The notes beneath the pieces are model-generated. The model saw nothing but the letters and a program-made list of their open reading frames with translations. It did no database searches and was not told the origin of the DNA. From Saururus chinensis (Eukaryota > Streptophyta > Magnoliopsida > Piperales > Saururaceae), in the NCBI GenBank assembly GCA_035235625.1, contig CP141140.1, positions 41,163,351 through 41,227,350 of the forward strand: a DNA stretch of 64,000 nucleotides, given 5' to 3'. How positions within the stretch are numbered: position 1 is the first letter of the stretch; each line of letters starts with the position of its first letter. The position numbers and the translations under genes were made by a program. This document shows, piece after piece, positions 48,054 through 59,590 of the stretch.

Positions 48054-48390
48054 GATTTTGTCGTTCTGAATGACGAAATCAGCTTAAGCTGTCAGTGTTA
48101 TTGCACGGGCCACGGCCAAAATTAGCCAAGTGTGGCAGTTTCGTCATTCAGAATGACGAAATCGGCTTAAGTTGATTTCGTCATTCTGAACGACGAAACC
48201 GGGTCAAGTAATAAAAGGTTTCGTCGTTTAGAACGACGAAATCGTATTCAAGCCAATTTCGTTGTTCTAAACGACAAAATCAACTTAAAAAATATAAAAA
48301 AAAGCCACGCTGGCGCCAACTGCTTGGCTGGCGCCTGCGTGATAAAAACGAACACCACTTTGGGAAATATTTCCCAAAGTGGTTTATTTT
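48054..48390 (+). repeat. Array of hairpins in the tail of PMD-Mutator copy 1
   Basis: Five imperfect palindromes of about 25-27 bp, consensus GATTTCGTC, eight-base loop side, GACGAAATC, lie at 48054-48080, 48138-48163, 48174-48200, 48219-48243 and 48255-48281. They are followed by a GC-rich inverted pair (cacgctggcgcca with tggcgcctgcgtg, about 48306-48343) and a perfect 28-bp palindrome centred on aaatatttcc (48356-48383). Copy 2 has the same order of structures. This is likely the subterminal or terminal region of the element, or a structured 3'UTR of the PMD transcript. Confidence 0.8.
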
Positions 48391-50100
48391 GGTAAATAAT
48401 TTTTTTTATTATTTTAATAATTTTCCCAAAAAATAATGAGCTGAACTAAGAGTCCATTTGTTTTGTCTAACATCTGAAATTTTTGAAAAGCCAACCATCT
48501 GAATTTTAATTGGAATCTGAATCTAAATATATTCAATTTTTTAAAATTTTAAAATAAACTCTTTTCCATTTTGTACTAAATAACTTTATTACAGTAAAGA
48601 TAATATATATAGAAAAAGTTTAAATTAACTCTTTTCCTGAATCGCGGGGTGTTCGCGCTTGACACTCGCCGCAAATAAACAATTACTTTCATTACTTATT
48701 TCATTGAATATTTAGTTATGCCAACTCCGATAGCAACGAGACCAACCACCAAAAAATAAATTTTTCCTTAGAATAAAACATTAAAAGGCACAAACGGATT
48801 GTGGTCATGAAATCCAACAACTTTGATACATTAAAAAATACATACAAACCACCTACAAATACTCTAGTAAGGTGACCAATATAAAAAAAACACACTAATT
48901 CAGTTGTCTAGACTCCATGTACCTACTCACTACCTATGCCCCTAAAATTATAGAATATTATTAAAATATCAAGATATGTAAGAATTGAATCCCCCTCAAA
49001 TTATCACCACATCTACCCCATTGATTAATTTCCTCCACACAAGCCTCCAAAAATACCTTAAATACATCCGGATTTTTTAAAGACATGCCTACATATTCAC
49101 AAGGAGATATTATAAGTTGAGTTTTTAGAAACTCAATCATTATAGTTAAGCCACAACGTAGAGTAATATAATTCAGCATGCAAAAGCTCATACTTTATAA
49201 ACCTTAACGACAAACAAAAGAAGAGAAAGTCTGCAACCAAGTTTCCAATTTTTATAAACCATCCAATAAGACAAAAAAGCGAAAATGGGAATTCAAAGAA
49301 GGAAAATAGAGAGCATATAGAATGTGCTCAAGAAATCTGTTCCATAGTTTCGGTCGAGTTAGAACTATGGTAGAAACAAAGAAAAAAAAACAGGTTAGAA
49401 AACTGGAAGAGTATGGCTAGCTACTTATAAGTGTAAAAGTTGAATATCCTAGAACCAAAAATCAAGAAAGTTTTCATTTTAGTAAGGCTTCTGGGTCCAT
49501 GCATTAAAGCTCATCTACTTTTCCTCACTGATAGTTTCAACTCTTTGTCTAGTAAGGTTTCTGGGTCCATGCGTTAAAGCTCATCTATTTTTCCTCACTG
49601 ATCCTGGCAATGTCCCCAAGTTCTATGGGCTTTGTCTCCATGAGGAGCTCAATTCAAAACAACCAGAAGAATTTCATTCAAGATAAACTGGATTGAAGGT
49701 CCATGGCAGTTGGAACGAACACAAACTGCCATGGCCGCCTGAGAGTAAAAAATATTGAAGGCTTGAAACCCAGCAGTCAAATTAAGTAGCAAACCTGAAT
49801 AGTTGTTCGTTTCTATAAAAAGTTTTCGAACAAAACACTTGCAGAACATTAAAAACCAAAATACAACAGTGACTTATATATGAGGTCTTTGTATAAAACA
49901 AAAAGAAATAAAATTTGAGCACAAAAGACCCTTGTTCTCCAAACCTATGAATTGGACTATAAGTTCACAACACTTACATATCCACAAGCATAAAGCATGC
50001 ATCTGTCTGTCATTGATTTAAAATGCCTATTTAGAACAATACAGTAGTTAATTACCAGTTCCATGAATAAAAACTATAATTAAAGTCTTGGAGCTGATGA
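48391..50100. other. Gene-free stretch after copy 1
   Basis: AT-rich with short open frames only (48961-49191 and 49649-49849 on minus), none with a recognised domain. Similarity to the tail of copy 2 ends near 48390, taken as the approximate end of the transposon. The sequence may be an intron of a host gene, but I find no flanking exons. Confidence 0.4.
49483..49610. repeat. Tandem duplication of about 70 bp
   Basis: Two copies of agtaaggcttctgggtccat continuing through taaagctcatctacttttcc and tcactgat, differing at about three positions. Confidence 0.9.
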
Positions 50101-50104
50101 GATG

Positions 50105-50107
<3 letters not shown>

Positions 50108-50183
<76 letters not shown>

Positions 50184-50418
50184 CAACTAAGTAAAAAGAG
50201 TCCCGTTAGTATGAGCCCGGGCTCACGCGCGCCGGCGTGCGCCCGGGCTCATTGGGCCGTCGGATTTACATCCGACGACCCATCAAACTCACGGGGCACT
50301 TTAACCCGTGAGTTTGATGGGCCGTCGGATGTAAATCCGACGGCCCATTGAGCCCGGGCGCACGCCGGCGCGCGTGAGCCCGGGCTCATACTAACTTTTC
50401 CCATATATATATATATAT
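50108..50418. repeat. (TA)n microsatellite interrupted by a MITE
   Basis: An AT run of about 75 bp (50108-50182) and a shorter one (50403-50418) lie on the two sides of a GC-rich hairpin, as if the hairpin had landed in one longer tract. Confidence 0.9.
50205..50395. mobile_element. GC-rich palindromic MITE in a (TA)n tract
   Basis: The left arm starts GTTAGTATGAGCCCGGGCTC and the right arm ends with its inverse GAGCCCGGGCTCATACTAAC. The arms of about 92 bp are inverted copies with only one or two differences around an eight-base loop near 50297-50304. Composition is strikingly GC-rich in an AT-rich setting. No coding capacity. Insertion in (TA)n recalls the rice Micron family, which targets TA microsatellites; family identity is not established here. 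Near-perfect arms suggest recent arrival or repair between arms. Confidence 0.8.
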
Positions 50419-52387
50419 GCTATACTTGCATAACAAGATTTAAAATACCTATTTAAATCTTGGTATGTAAACAGATTGAGAGGCACACACCAGCTCCAAT
50501 GATCTCAATATAAAATGGAACTATTTCAATTGAAAGTGTCATGACAAGAAAGGTTTAGTCACTTCAAGCCAATTTATATACACTTGAGTGGAGGCTGAAA
50601 GTGGACAAAGATATCAAGTTCAGAGACATTGGGAAGATAACACCAACAAATGGCTGAAAGATAAAGAGTGCAAGTATAGCATATATATAAAACCTCATCT
50701 CATCAGCTCCAAGCACAAGTGTATTTTATGTTGGGTGCCTCTCACTAGATCATGCTCCAAGAACCAGAACTGAGTTTCAAGCTCAAACCAGAGCTATAAA
50801 CAACAGGGAAGGACAGGAGCTGGATGGAGGCTGGGCAAAAGGAAAAGGGAATAAAGCAAAAAGGGGATCAAATGAGGGACAAGCAGAGGAGATTGAGGTA
50901 GACACACAAAAAACACAACCTAACACCAAAAATATACAATGCCACTAGTATTGAAAAATCATTCCCATGCCGTTGGACAGATATGCTATCCCTTTTGTCC
51001 CCTCCCATAAGGCGTACCAGAGCCACCCTCCCTCCCCACCTTCAAATCCATCTCCCCTACCAGGACATCAGACCCAACACCATCCTCTTCAGCTTTTTGT
51101 TGGCTCAGCCTCATTGCCATCCCTTCTTCGCCCTCGCCTTTACCTGCACCATCATCATTCATCTCCCCTGTGATCATTCCCATGACAGCTAGACCTATAA
51201 GCCTTTATACTGATCACTTATATCATTAAATTGAGGCCCCGGCAATTTTATGCAATCATTTCATCCAGAACTGTCATCACTGCGCAATCCTCAAAAATTT
51301 GGAGGAGGAAAAAAAGAACATGATACAATAAACATTCTCAATTTAAATAACTTGTACTGTAGAGGTTCTAACCTTCTTTACACATAGCAATAAACACCAG
51401 AACAATTCTAAACCACCGTTTGCAAGATCACAGCATGACAATTAAGAAACCACTCATAATTTGTAAACTAAATCAGAAAACCTAAAAACAGACAGGATAT
51501 AAAAGGTTGAGCATTTACTCCTGCGAAAACTATTTTTTTACAAAGATAGAACACTAAATCTAAATAGTTTCTATTTAATGACCGTTATGATTCCATGATA
51601 GCTTAACAAGGTAAAAGCTAAACACTTGTATCTGTTTTCTCAGACACACCCTCTGGTAAAATGGTCCATAGTAGCATGATCAGATCTTTTTTCACAAGTA
51701 CTATATTGTTTTTAGCTTTTAATAGAATTCTAGGAGTATCTCAGTAGATGACTTAAGGAAAAGACCTTCAACTTATTGGTCAACTTATGATTCAGATCTG
51801 CTCAATGAACTGAGCCCCAATAATACCTAAGGTAGAGGCAAGAGGATGAATGCTAATTGAGGCTGTAATTGCGGCAATTAAATCGTCATGAATACTTCCT
51901 GTAGTTTAAGGGAAAGGATAACTCAATAACTTCTATGTTAGATATTCAGAGAACCCTGCAGAATCAAGCTCACGAGCCATAATGTAATGCTGCACTCATC
52001 AATTAAATTCTAAAGTGCCCATATTATGCTAAAATGGGTATACAAATACTATCTACATTTACGATTGTAAACGAATAGAAAACGCCATGGACATACACAA
52101 ATTCACATGTAATTCGACCAACAAAAATCTAGGAAAAAAATGGCTCACAGAAAGTTTACTTCTACTGATCTACTCTCCTTTCATTTAAAGAAGTCCCTTC
52201 AACTTGTATGGATTATGGAGCAGTACTGTCAACTGAAGCTCAAATAATTAGGTTAGATCCCCAATTTATTCCTGAATCAGTCAGTTCCAATGTTGGTCCT
52301 GCTTAATTAATGTGCCCAACGGAGTTCACAACCACAATAGTAGGTGAAACTGTAAAAAATTTTGATCTTTCCGACACTCTTGCAGTT
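50419..52387. other. Gene-free stretch left of the copia element
   Basis: Contains short open frames near 50967-51192 on both strands (proline- and histidine-rich on plus, glycine- and glutamate-rich on minus) in a slightly GC-richer patch, but no recognised motif. The rest is AT-rich. If the GC-rich ORF at 58.9-59.1 kb is a first exon on minus, later exons might lie here, but none was identified. Confidence 0.35.
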
Positions 52388-52392
52388 CATGG

Positions 52393-52600
52393 TAAAGAAA
52401 TGTTTAGAAATATTTTATTTTTGACCTTAGTTACAGGAGATGGTTCAATCCTATATATACAGGATTGCCTGAGCAGTTACAGTAGTAATAACAGAAAGAA
52501 TACACAACAGAAACCAAAATGAGAAGAAAGTGGAACTGCAAGTAGTGGAGAAGACTGAATTTGGAACTGCAAGTAGTGGGGAAGGCTGAGTCCGTTTACA
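52393..52600 (-). repeat. 3' LTR of the copia element
   Basis: 208 bp, starting TGTAAACGGACTCAGCC on the minus strand at 52600. It contains a TATATATAC-type promoter element near 52452-52460. It differs from the other LTR at three sites. Confidence 0.95.
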
Positions 52601-55600
52601 CCCCCCCGCAAGCTGAAGAGGGTACGTGCATCTGAAGCTTGGAGACGAGATATTTATGGCGTGCACTTGATAAGCTTTTGGTGAAAAGATCAGCAACTTG
52701 AAACTCAGTTGGGATGTATTGTAAGTGCAGGAGCTTGTGTTCTATCCTTTCACGAACGAAATGGTGATCCAACTCAATGTGTTTGGAGTGTGAATGAAAA
52801 ACTGGATTCCTGGTGAGAGAAGCTGCACTCATGTTGTCGCAATGAAGTATTGGTACATGATGAAGATTGTACCCAATGTCACGCAGCAAATATTCAATCC
52901 AAATTAATTCAGCGGTGGCTGATGCTAGTGCTCTATACTCTGCTTCTGTACTAGAACGGGAGATGGTTGGCTGTTTCTTGGCTTGCCAGGAGATTAGGCT
53001 TGGACCGAAGAAGATGCAATATCCTATTGTTGAGCGTCGATCAGTGGAGTCACCTCCCCAATCAGAATCTGAATAGACCTGTAGTGTGGAGGATGGGTTG
53101 GCTCTAAGAAGAAGACCTTGTGTTGGAGAGGCTTTAACATACCGTAGTATTCTTTTGGCAGCTATAAAGTCTGCAGTAGTGGGGCTGTGCATGTTTTGAC
53201 ATATCTTATTAACGCTGAAAGCAATGTCAGGCCTTGTGAATGTTAGGTATTGTAGACTGCCAACAAGTTGCCTAAATTCTGTTGGATTGGAGAGTGGCTG
53301 GATTGTCATTTTGGGTAGCTTGAGGGAGCTTGGCGTGGTACAAGGCTTGCAATCTGTCAGGTTGTATTGCTAAAGAAGATGAGTAGCATATTTGTCTTGA
53401 TGGAGATGGAGGCCGGTTGGTGTGCGATGAAGCTCAAGGCCAAGGAAGAAGCTGGGTTCGCCAAGGTTGCACATAGAAAAAATAGTGTTCATCTTGGCAA
53501 GTAGAGAAGGTTGAAGACAAGTATTGTTACCTATCAATAGTATGTCATCAACATACAACAAAAGTATTAGTATGCCTGATGGGGACTTGTGGATAAACAT
53601 GGAAGTGTCTGCCTTGCTTTGGATGAAACCCTCTTGGAGAAGGAAGTGGCTGAACTTTTGGAACCATGAGCGCGGAGCCTGTTTGAGTCCGTACAACGCC
53701 TTGTGGAGCTTGCAGACATGATGGGGATACATAGGATCCGTGAAGCCTGATGGTTGGTGCATGAAGATGTCTGCATCAAGCTCACCATGCAAAAAAGCAT
53801 TTTGAACATCTAATTGGAGAAGGGGCCATGAGCTGGCCACTGCAATGGAAAGAACAAGACGTATGGTGGATGGCTTGATGACTGGGCTGTAGGTTTCGTC
53901 GTAGTCATATCCATAGGTTTGATGAAAACCTTTGGCGACTAGATGAGCTTTGTAGCGATCAACTTCACCATTGGGTTTTGTTTTAATGTGAAAAACCCAT
54001 TTGTTGCCAATGATGCGGCATCCTTGCGGCGGTGGAACAAGGGTCCAAGTCTGATTTTGCTGCAGAGCTTTGAATTCCTCCAACATGGCTTTGCGCCATT
54101 CAGCTTGTTTGGAGGCTTGAGTGTAACTGGTTGGGGTGATGGAGAGGGTGTTGGGAATAGTCGTGTGTAGGAGTTTGGGCCTCCATGTTCCGTCTTGCAG
54201 GCGAGTAGTCATCGGGTGGGTTCGGGTGGTTGCAGGAGGGAGTGGTGGTTGTGGATGGGTTGTGGGTGGAGTTGAGGGTGTGTCGTGCATGGGTGAGGGA
54301 CAAACAGGAGATTGTGGGAATCGGGTTATGTTGTTGATTGGGTTTAGTGGGAGAGAGTCATGAGCATGAAGGTTTGGGGAAGAAGGTGGAATGGGGTGGA
54401 TATGCGGCAGACTAGGTGGGTCGGGCAGGGAAGAGTGTATGATAAGAGGGAAAGTTGGGAATGGTGGTTTCAAGCTAGGTATAGATGAGGGCTTACAGGG
54501 GAAGAATTTTTCATTGAAAATGACATGTCGTGATATGTAGATATGGTGAGTTTGTAGATGAAGACATTTGTAGCCTTTATGGGAAGGAGAGTATCCAAGA
54601 AAAACACAGAGAGCAGAACGTGGTTGGAATTTGGTTGTGTTGAGTGGGCGAAGACAAGGGTAACATGCGCAGCCAAACGTGCGCAGGTGTGAGTAGTCAG
54701 GGTCTGTTTGAAAGAGCAGATGGAAGGGAGTTTGAAAAGATAAGGAAGAGGAAGGTAAACGATTGATTAAGTAAACGACTGTGAGAAAACAATCGGGCCA
54801 AAGATTTTGTGGAAGAGAAGCGTGATGCAACATGGAGAGACCTAATTCAACAATATGCCTGTGTTTTCTTCCTGGAATGCCATTCTGTTCTGGGGTGTAG
54901 GGGCAACTAAAGCGATGATGAATACTGTTTCGGGCAAGATAAGAAGAGAATTCATGGCTGATAAATTCACCTCCATTGTTGGATTGAAAAGTTTTTAATT
55001 TTTGACCAAGTTGGCGCTCAACATTTGAGTGAAACATTTTGAAAATTTTGAAGCATTCTGATTTTGAAGTCATTGGAAAAAACCAAGTGTATTTAGAAAA
55101 ATGATCAACGAAGATAACATAATAACGAAATCCATTGATAGAAGTAATGGGAGAAGGACCCCATACATCAAAAAATACAAGTTCTAATGGGCGTGTAGAC
55201 ACACACTGTGAAATTGGGAAACTAAGCCTAGAGCTTTTCATAATAGCACAGCTGTTACAAAACGAAAATTTAGAAGACGGTGGAGTTGTGATGTGGCCTT
55301 GGTTGCGGAGACGCTGGAGGACTTGAAAGGAGGGATGGCCTAGATGGAGGTGCCAAAGATCGGTGGTGGCTGTGACTGAATGAAGAGAAGACGGTGTGGA
55401 ATGAGTGATAGAAGTTGGGAACATGTAGAGATGGTCTTTAAGGTCCCCCCAAAGTAGAACCTGGTGAGTTAGACAATTTTTGATAAGAAATCCCCATGAA
55501 TGAAATTCGAAATAGCAGTTGAAATCTTTGGTGAGTTGTGAGACGGAGAGTAAGTTGGTTGATAAATGAGGAACATAGAAAACATGTTTGAGAGGAAAAG

Positions 55601-56357
55601 AATGAGAGGATCCGGAGAGGAGAGAAGTACCCGTATGAGAGATGGACGCTAGTGTGTTATTCCCGACATGAACCGAGTCAGGGCCATTTTAAGGCTGAGA
55701 GGTATGAAGAAGAGTTTGATCGGCCACCATATGGTGTGTAGTGCCAGTGTCTACAATCCGCTGAGAGGGAGTGTTGAGTGTGAGTCCAGCAAAGGGAGGA
55801 GTCATAGCAGTTGCTTGGTAGTCACTCATGTGATGAAAGGGACAGCTTTCGGCGGTATGGTCTATGTTTTGACATATCTGACAGGGATTTCTGAAGAAAG
55901 GAACTTGCTGGCGAGGGACTGGTGGACGAGAATTGGATGGGATAGGATTGGAGATGGGTCGGTAGTGGTTACGAAAGGGTGTTGGTGAGGAATGATGACC
56001 ATGGCCTCTGAAGGAAAATCGGGGTGGACGAGTTGGAAAGCGGAAGGAGGGACGGGATGTTGGGAAAGGTACAGGTTGGCGAGGGAAGGATGAGTAGAGG
56101 GTTGTGGGTGGTGTGGGTAGGAGTCCTGTGGTGGTGGTAAGTTCCTCCAGGCGTGTTTCATGGGCCAACAATAAAGCAAAGAAGTCATCAAAGGTAAGGG
56201 TGGAGGCGTGAATGTTGATTGTAGTACAAAAGTTTTCATAATCGGCAGGGAGGCCAATTAAAGTATAGGAAATGAGATCAAAATCTGGCACTGGGTGCCC
56301 AATGCGTGCAAGAGCATGAGCGTAGCCTTTGAGAATGGAGACGAAATTGAAAGTACG

Positions 56358-57985
56358 CTAAGGAGAGAGAGTCCTAGAGGGGGGGGTGAATAGGACAACC
56401 ACTTAAAAGTTACTTGTAAGTTTAATTCCACGCAACATGATAATGATGATCAAAGACAAAAGAAATCAATCATGTGTACATTCAGTGAAGACAAATATTC
56501 ATATTTAGAAAGCACAAAGGTGAGAGAGAAGGACTCAAGTGATGTGAAGTTAGATATGTAAAGTCATCACAACATCAAACAAATAAAGATATCATGCACA
56601 AAGAGATTTATAGTGGTTCGCCGTCAAGCACTTGCTTAGACGGGTACATCCACTCTCAGAGCACCTAATCTAAGGCACCTTTGACATCCACTAAGTGAGG
56701 GTTTCGGCTATCCCACAACCATTTACAAACCCCGGTTTTCCTTGGTTCACCGGTAACCGTACATACATTTAAGTGAATCCACACTCTGTGGGTTATGCAC
56801 AACCCGTCCCTCTCACCAAGGTGTTTCAACCACTAGGTTTACTCCACCAACCAGAAATTTAGGAAGAAGAGATCTTAAGAACACTTACAATAGCTCGCAC
56901 TTGCAAGTAGTACGTGTGCTCTTGAAGAGTGTTTAATCTTTGGCCATCCCACATCTAACCTTGGATCTAATTTGATGCTCTGAAATTGTTGAGGCTTATT
57001 AGATGGGGGTTTTGGGTTTCTAGGTGGTTTTTCATAAAATGAAGGAAACCTTGGCCAAATAGTCATAAGTACCTTCCCATTTCCTCATTGAGAATCTTCT
57101 ATGGCCATTGCCAAAGGGAGGATGGTTACTTATGACAAATTCAAGGCTTTGGAAGGAAATATTTCAAAAGCCAAGGGAGTCGGGTAGAAAGAAATGGTTT
57201 CTAAAGATTCAACACTATAAGAACAAGAAACCAAAGAGCATCAAGCTTGAATTTCTTCCATGGCTCTCAAAAGAGACTCCATTGATATTCCTTTGATGAG
57301 AGAAGAAATTCAAAACAAGTGGCCCAAGGCTTTCCAAAAATAAGGCAAGGAAGCTACAAGAATGCCTAAGGGACTTGAGAGGATTTAGCTCTACTTGGTT
57401 ATCACCTCTTCCTATGACATGTGTATTTATAGAGGTCAAGAGATGATACTTCTTACCCATTGGTGGGTGAGTCTACCCATGTGTGGGTAAGACTACCCAT
57501 GAGTGGGTAAGCCTACCCAAGAGTGGGTAAGGCTACCCATGAGTGGGTGAGCTTACCCAAGAGTGGGTAAGACTACCCATGTGTGGGTGAGCCTACCCAT
57601 GAGTGGGTAGGACTACCCATGTGTGGGTAAGACTACCCAAGTGTGGGTGAGACTACCCATGTGTGGGTGAGTCTACCCAAGAGTGGGTAAGACTACCCAT
57701 GTGTGGGTAAGACAAAGGTTTATAAGTGACCCTAGAGAATTAATTATTTACTATAAGGTCCTAGGGGCGGAAGGAAGTGTATGTAAGAGCCACGATGAGA
57801 GTGCCATTTGTAATTGATCCAAATCTTGAGCTTGATGGAATTTGTTGATGAATTGGAGCTTCAGTTTGCTGTCTTGTGGTCTTCTCTTCAAATCGACTTC
57901 TCCTAAATAACTCACAGGGTCACTCACAAATTTGTCACAAAAATTGACAATCGTCTAGGCGGGAGAATATACTATTTTTCTAACA
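56358..57985 (-). mobile_element. Solo-LTR-like insert nested in the copia gag
   Basis: Interrupts the gag region of the host copia element. On minus it starts TGTTAGAAAAATAGTATATT (57985) and ends near cacccccccctctagg (about 56380). The right portion carries a phrase of the type tatagtggttcgccgtcaag (56611 on plus) and paired cacttgc/aatcca blocks that I associate with LTRs of SIRE-like copia elements. No gag or pol is present. A clear target duplication is not seen, so the left edge is approximate. As it lies inside a young element, it must be younger still. Confidence 0.6.
57463..57715. repeat. 20-bp minisatellite of self-complementary units
   Basis: About thirteen units of the type gtgggtaagactacccatga. 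Each unit contains tacccatgNgtgggta, so single strands can fold into a series of small hairpins. Variation is mostly at three positions per unit. Confidence 0.95.
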
Positions 57986-58509
57986 TGTCATTAACAGAAA
58001 TCTGTGATGGATTTATCAGCTTTGCAGGTGTTCTGAATTTGTTGACGAAGAAGGTTGAGGCGAGCGTAAGATTGTGCTGCAAATATTTTGTCAAGAGAGG
58101 ACCATATGGTAGTGGCTGTGGAGCATGTGATGATGTGAGTCTGGAGTTCTAGTGAGATGGTGGCATAGAGCCATGTTTTGATGAGGCTATCTGTCCGAAA
58201 CCAACTGGTGTAGGCTGGGTTGGTGATAGTTTGGCCGTCGCTACTAAAGATGGTGGGAGGAGGTGGAGTGTTTTCTGGAATAAGGAAAGAAGCAACGTCA
58301 TGGCTGTGTATAATGGATAGGAATTGAGTTTTCCATACCATATAATTGGTAGAATCGAGTTTGGTGGTCATAAGGGTGTGAATGTTATGAGTGGAGGGAG
58401 TAGGAAGTTGGGTGGAGATCAGGGGAGGAGGAGGGATTGAAGAAGATGCTATAGCTGCAGCAGTGGTTGAAGATGTGGGGCTTCCCATTTCAGCCTGGCT
58501 CTAATACCA

Positions 58510-58717
58510 TAAAGAAATGTTTAGAAATATTTTATTTTTGACCTTAGTTACAGGAGATGGTTCAATCCTATATATACAGGATTGCCTGAGCAGTTACAGT
58601 AGTAATAACAGAAAGAATACACGACAGAAACCGAAATGAGAAGAAAGTGGAACTGCAAGTAGTGGAGAAGACTGAATTTGGAACTGCAAGTAGTTGGGAA
58701 GGCTGAGTCCGTTTACA
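58510..58717 (-). repeat. 5' LTR of the copia element
   Basis: 208 bp, same ends as the other LTR, directly followed on minus by the primer-binding site. Confidence 0.95.
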
Positions 58718-58886
58718 CATGGGCATCAACAATTAGGCGTTGGAAAGAAAAGAACGAAACAAAAGCTAAAATTGAATTGTAATCAAGACTACAGACTGGA
58801 GTGATGTACCCTGACAACAAAGACGGCGATGAAGGGTTGGCTATCCTTGACGGCGACCCCTGGGTAAGTGCTGATAAAAGGGAGTC

Positions 58887-59126
58887 CTAAAGGGGGCGGC
58901 CGGGTGCGTCGAGCACAATGGCGAATGGCGATGGGGCAGGCTGCTTGCTCACGATGGCGTCGGAAGGCGACCTCCTCGGTGTCGATGGCGGGGACGGAGG
59001 AGTGCTAATAGCAGCGATACTAGGGCCAAGGTAGTGGTGGACTTTGAGAGGCTGAAGAAGCGACGACAAAAGGGGTGCTGAGTGAACGGGAGAGGGAACG
59101 AGAGGAGCGGAGCTCGGACAAATCAT
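58887..59126 (-). CDS. Short GC-rich ORF, possible orphan first exon
   Basis: A 79-codon minus-strand frame starting MICPSSAPLVPSPVHSAPLL, rich in serine, proline and alanine, with PPSPPSTPRRSP and KQPAPSPFAIV farther on. I do not recognise it; such text is seen in plant organelle-targeting leaders and in disordered regions. Composition contrasts with the flanking AT-rich DNA, as host first exons do. No downstream exon on minus was found; the copia element lies 170 bp away and may have split the gene. It could equally be a chance frame in a GC-rich patch. Confidence 0.3.
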   Translation of the reverse strand: MICPSSAPLVPSPVHSAPLLSSLLQPLKVHHYLGPSIAAISTPPSPPSTPRRSPSDAIVSKQPAPSPFAIVLDAPGRPL

Positions 59127-59129
59127 ATC

Positions 59130-59280
59130 TGACCGTCTAATTTAGTGACTGATTCAGTAACGCGGCAATTTCCCTCCCAATTTTCACAAGCCCCTTGCTT
59201 TATACACCTTATTAAAATTAAACAAATTATTAAATATCACCCGTCTTTACTATATTAAAAAAATTATAAAAATAATATTA
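59130..59280. other. Junction between the GC-rich ORF and copy 2 tail
   Basis: AT-rich, without a gene. Similarity to the tail of copy 1 begins near 59290-59335, so the outer edge of copy 2 is probably close to here. Confidence 0.4.
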
Positions 59281-59289
59281 AAAAAATAA

Positions 59290-59590
59290 TAATTACTATT
59301 ATAAATCACTTTGAGAAATATTTTCTAAAGTAGTGTTCATTTTTGCCACGCAGGTACCAGCCATGTGGTTGGCGTCTGCGTGGTTTTTTTTTTTAAAATT
59401 TTAGTTAATAGGACGAAATCAGGTTTAAGATAATTTCATCTTTCTAAATGATGAAATTGACTTAAACTGATTTTGTCCTTCTAAAGGATGAAATTACCAC
59501 ACTTATCGAATTCGCTCTCGTTCGGGGCGAACAAGACAATTTCGTCCTTTTAAAGGACGAAATCAGTTTAACACTTAAAGGATGAAATCA
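59290..59590 (-). repeat. Array of hairpins in the tail of PMD-Mutator copy 2
   Basis: Three 27-bp imperfect palindromes (59432-59458, 59469-59495, 59538-59564), a half unit at 59575-59589 and a lone arm at 59412-59420, plus a cacgcaggtacca/ttggcgtctgcgtg pair (about 59348-59384) and a worn palindrome around gaaatatttt (59307-59336). The order mirrors copy 1. Stems read GTCCTT with AAGGAC where copy 1 has GTCGTT with AACGAC. Confidence 0.8.

Larger units (their letters stand above)
52393..58717 (-). mobile_element. Ty1/copia retrotransposon, young, with a nested insert
   Basis: Bounded by two 208-bp LTRs (52393-52600 and 58510-58717) and flanked by CATGG on both sides (52388-52392 and 58718-58722). 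The primer-binding site beside the 5' LTR (58497-58509 on minus) reads TGGTATTAGAGCC, of the initiator tRNA-Met type; a G-rich polypurine tract abuts the 3' LTR. Parts on minus: gag about 58488-57991 and 56300-55760, split by the insert, with a zinc knuckle (CQICQNIDHTAESCPFH); protease with DTGTTHHM near 55750; integrase about 55350-54500, with the GAG-pre-integrase HLHLGHPS motif; reverse transcriptase about 54050-53370 (YVDDILLIG); RNase H about 53130-52620. It is broken, with about three interruptions besides the insert. The LTRs differ at 3 of 208 positions, so it arrived recently, on the order of a million years or less under usual plant rates. Confidence 0.95.

Noticed and set aside
50983-51192. 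Overlapping open frames on both strands with Pro/His- or Gly/Glu-rich text
   Set aside because: Mutually antisense, short, without motifs; composition effect in a slightly GC-richer patch.
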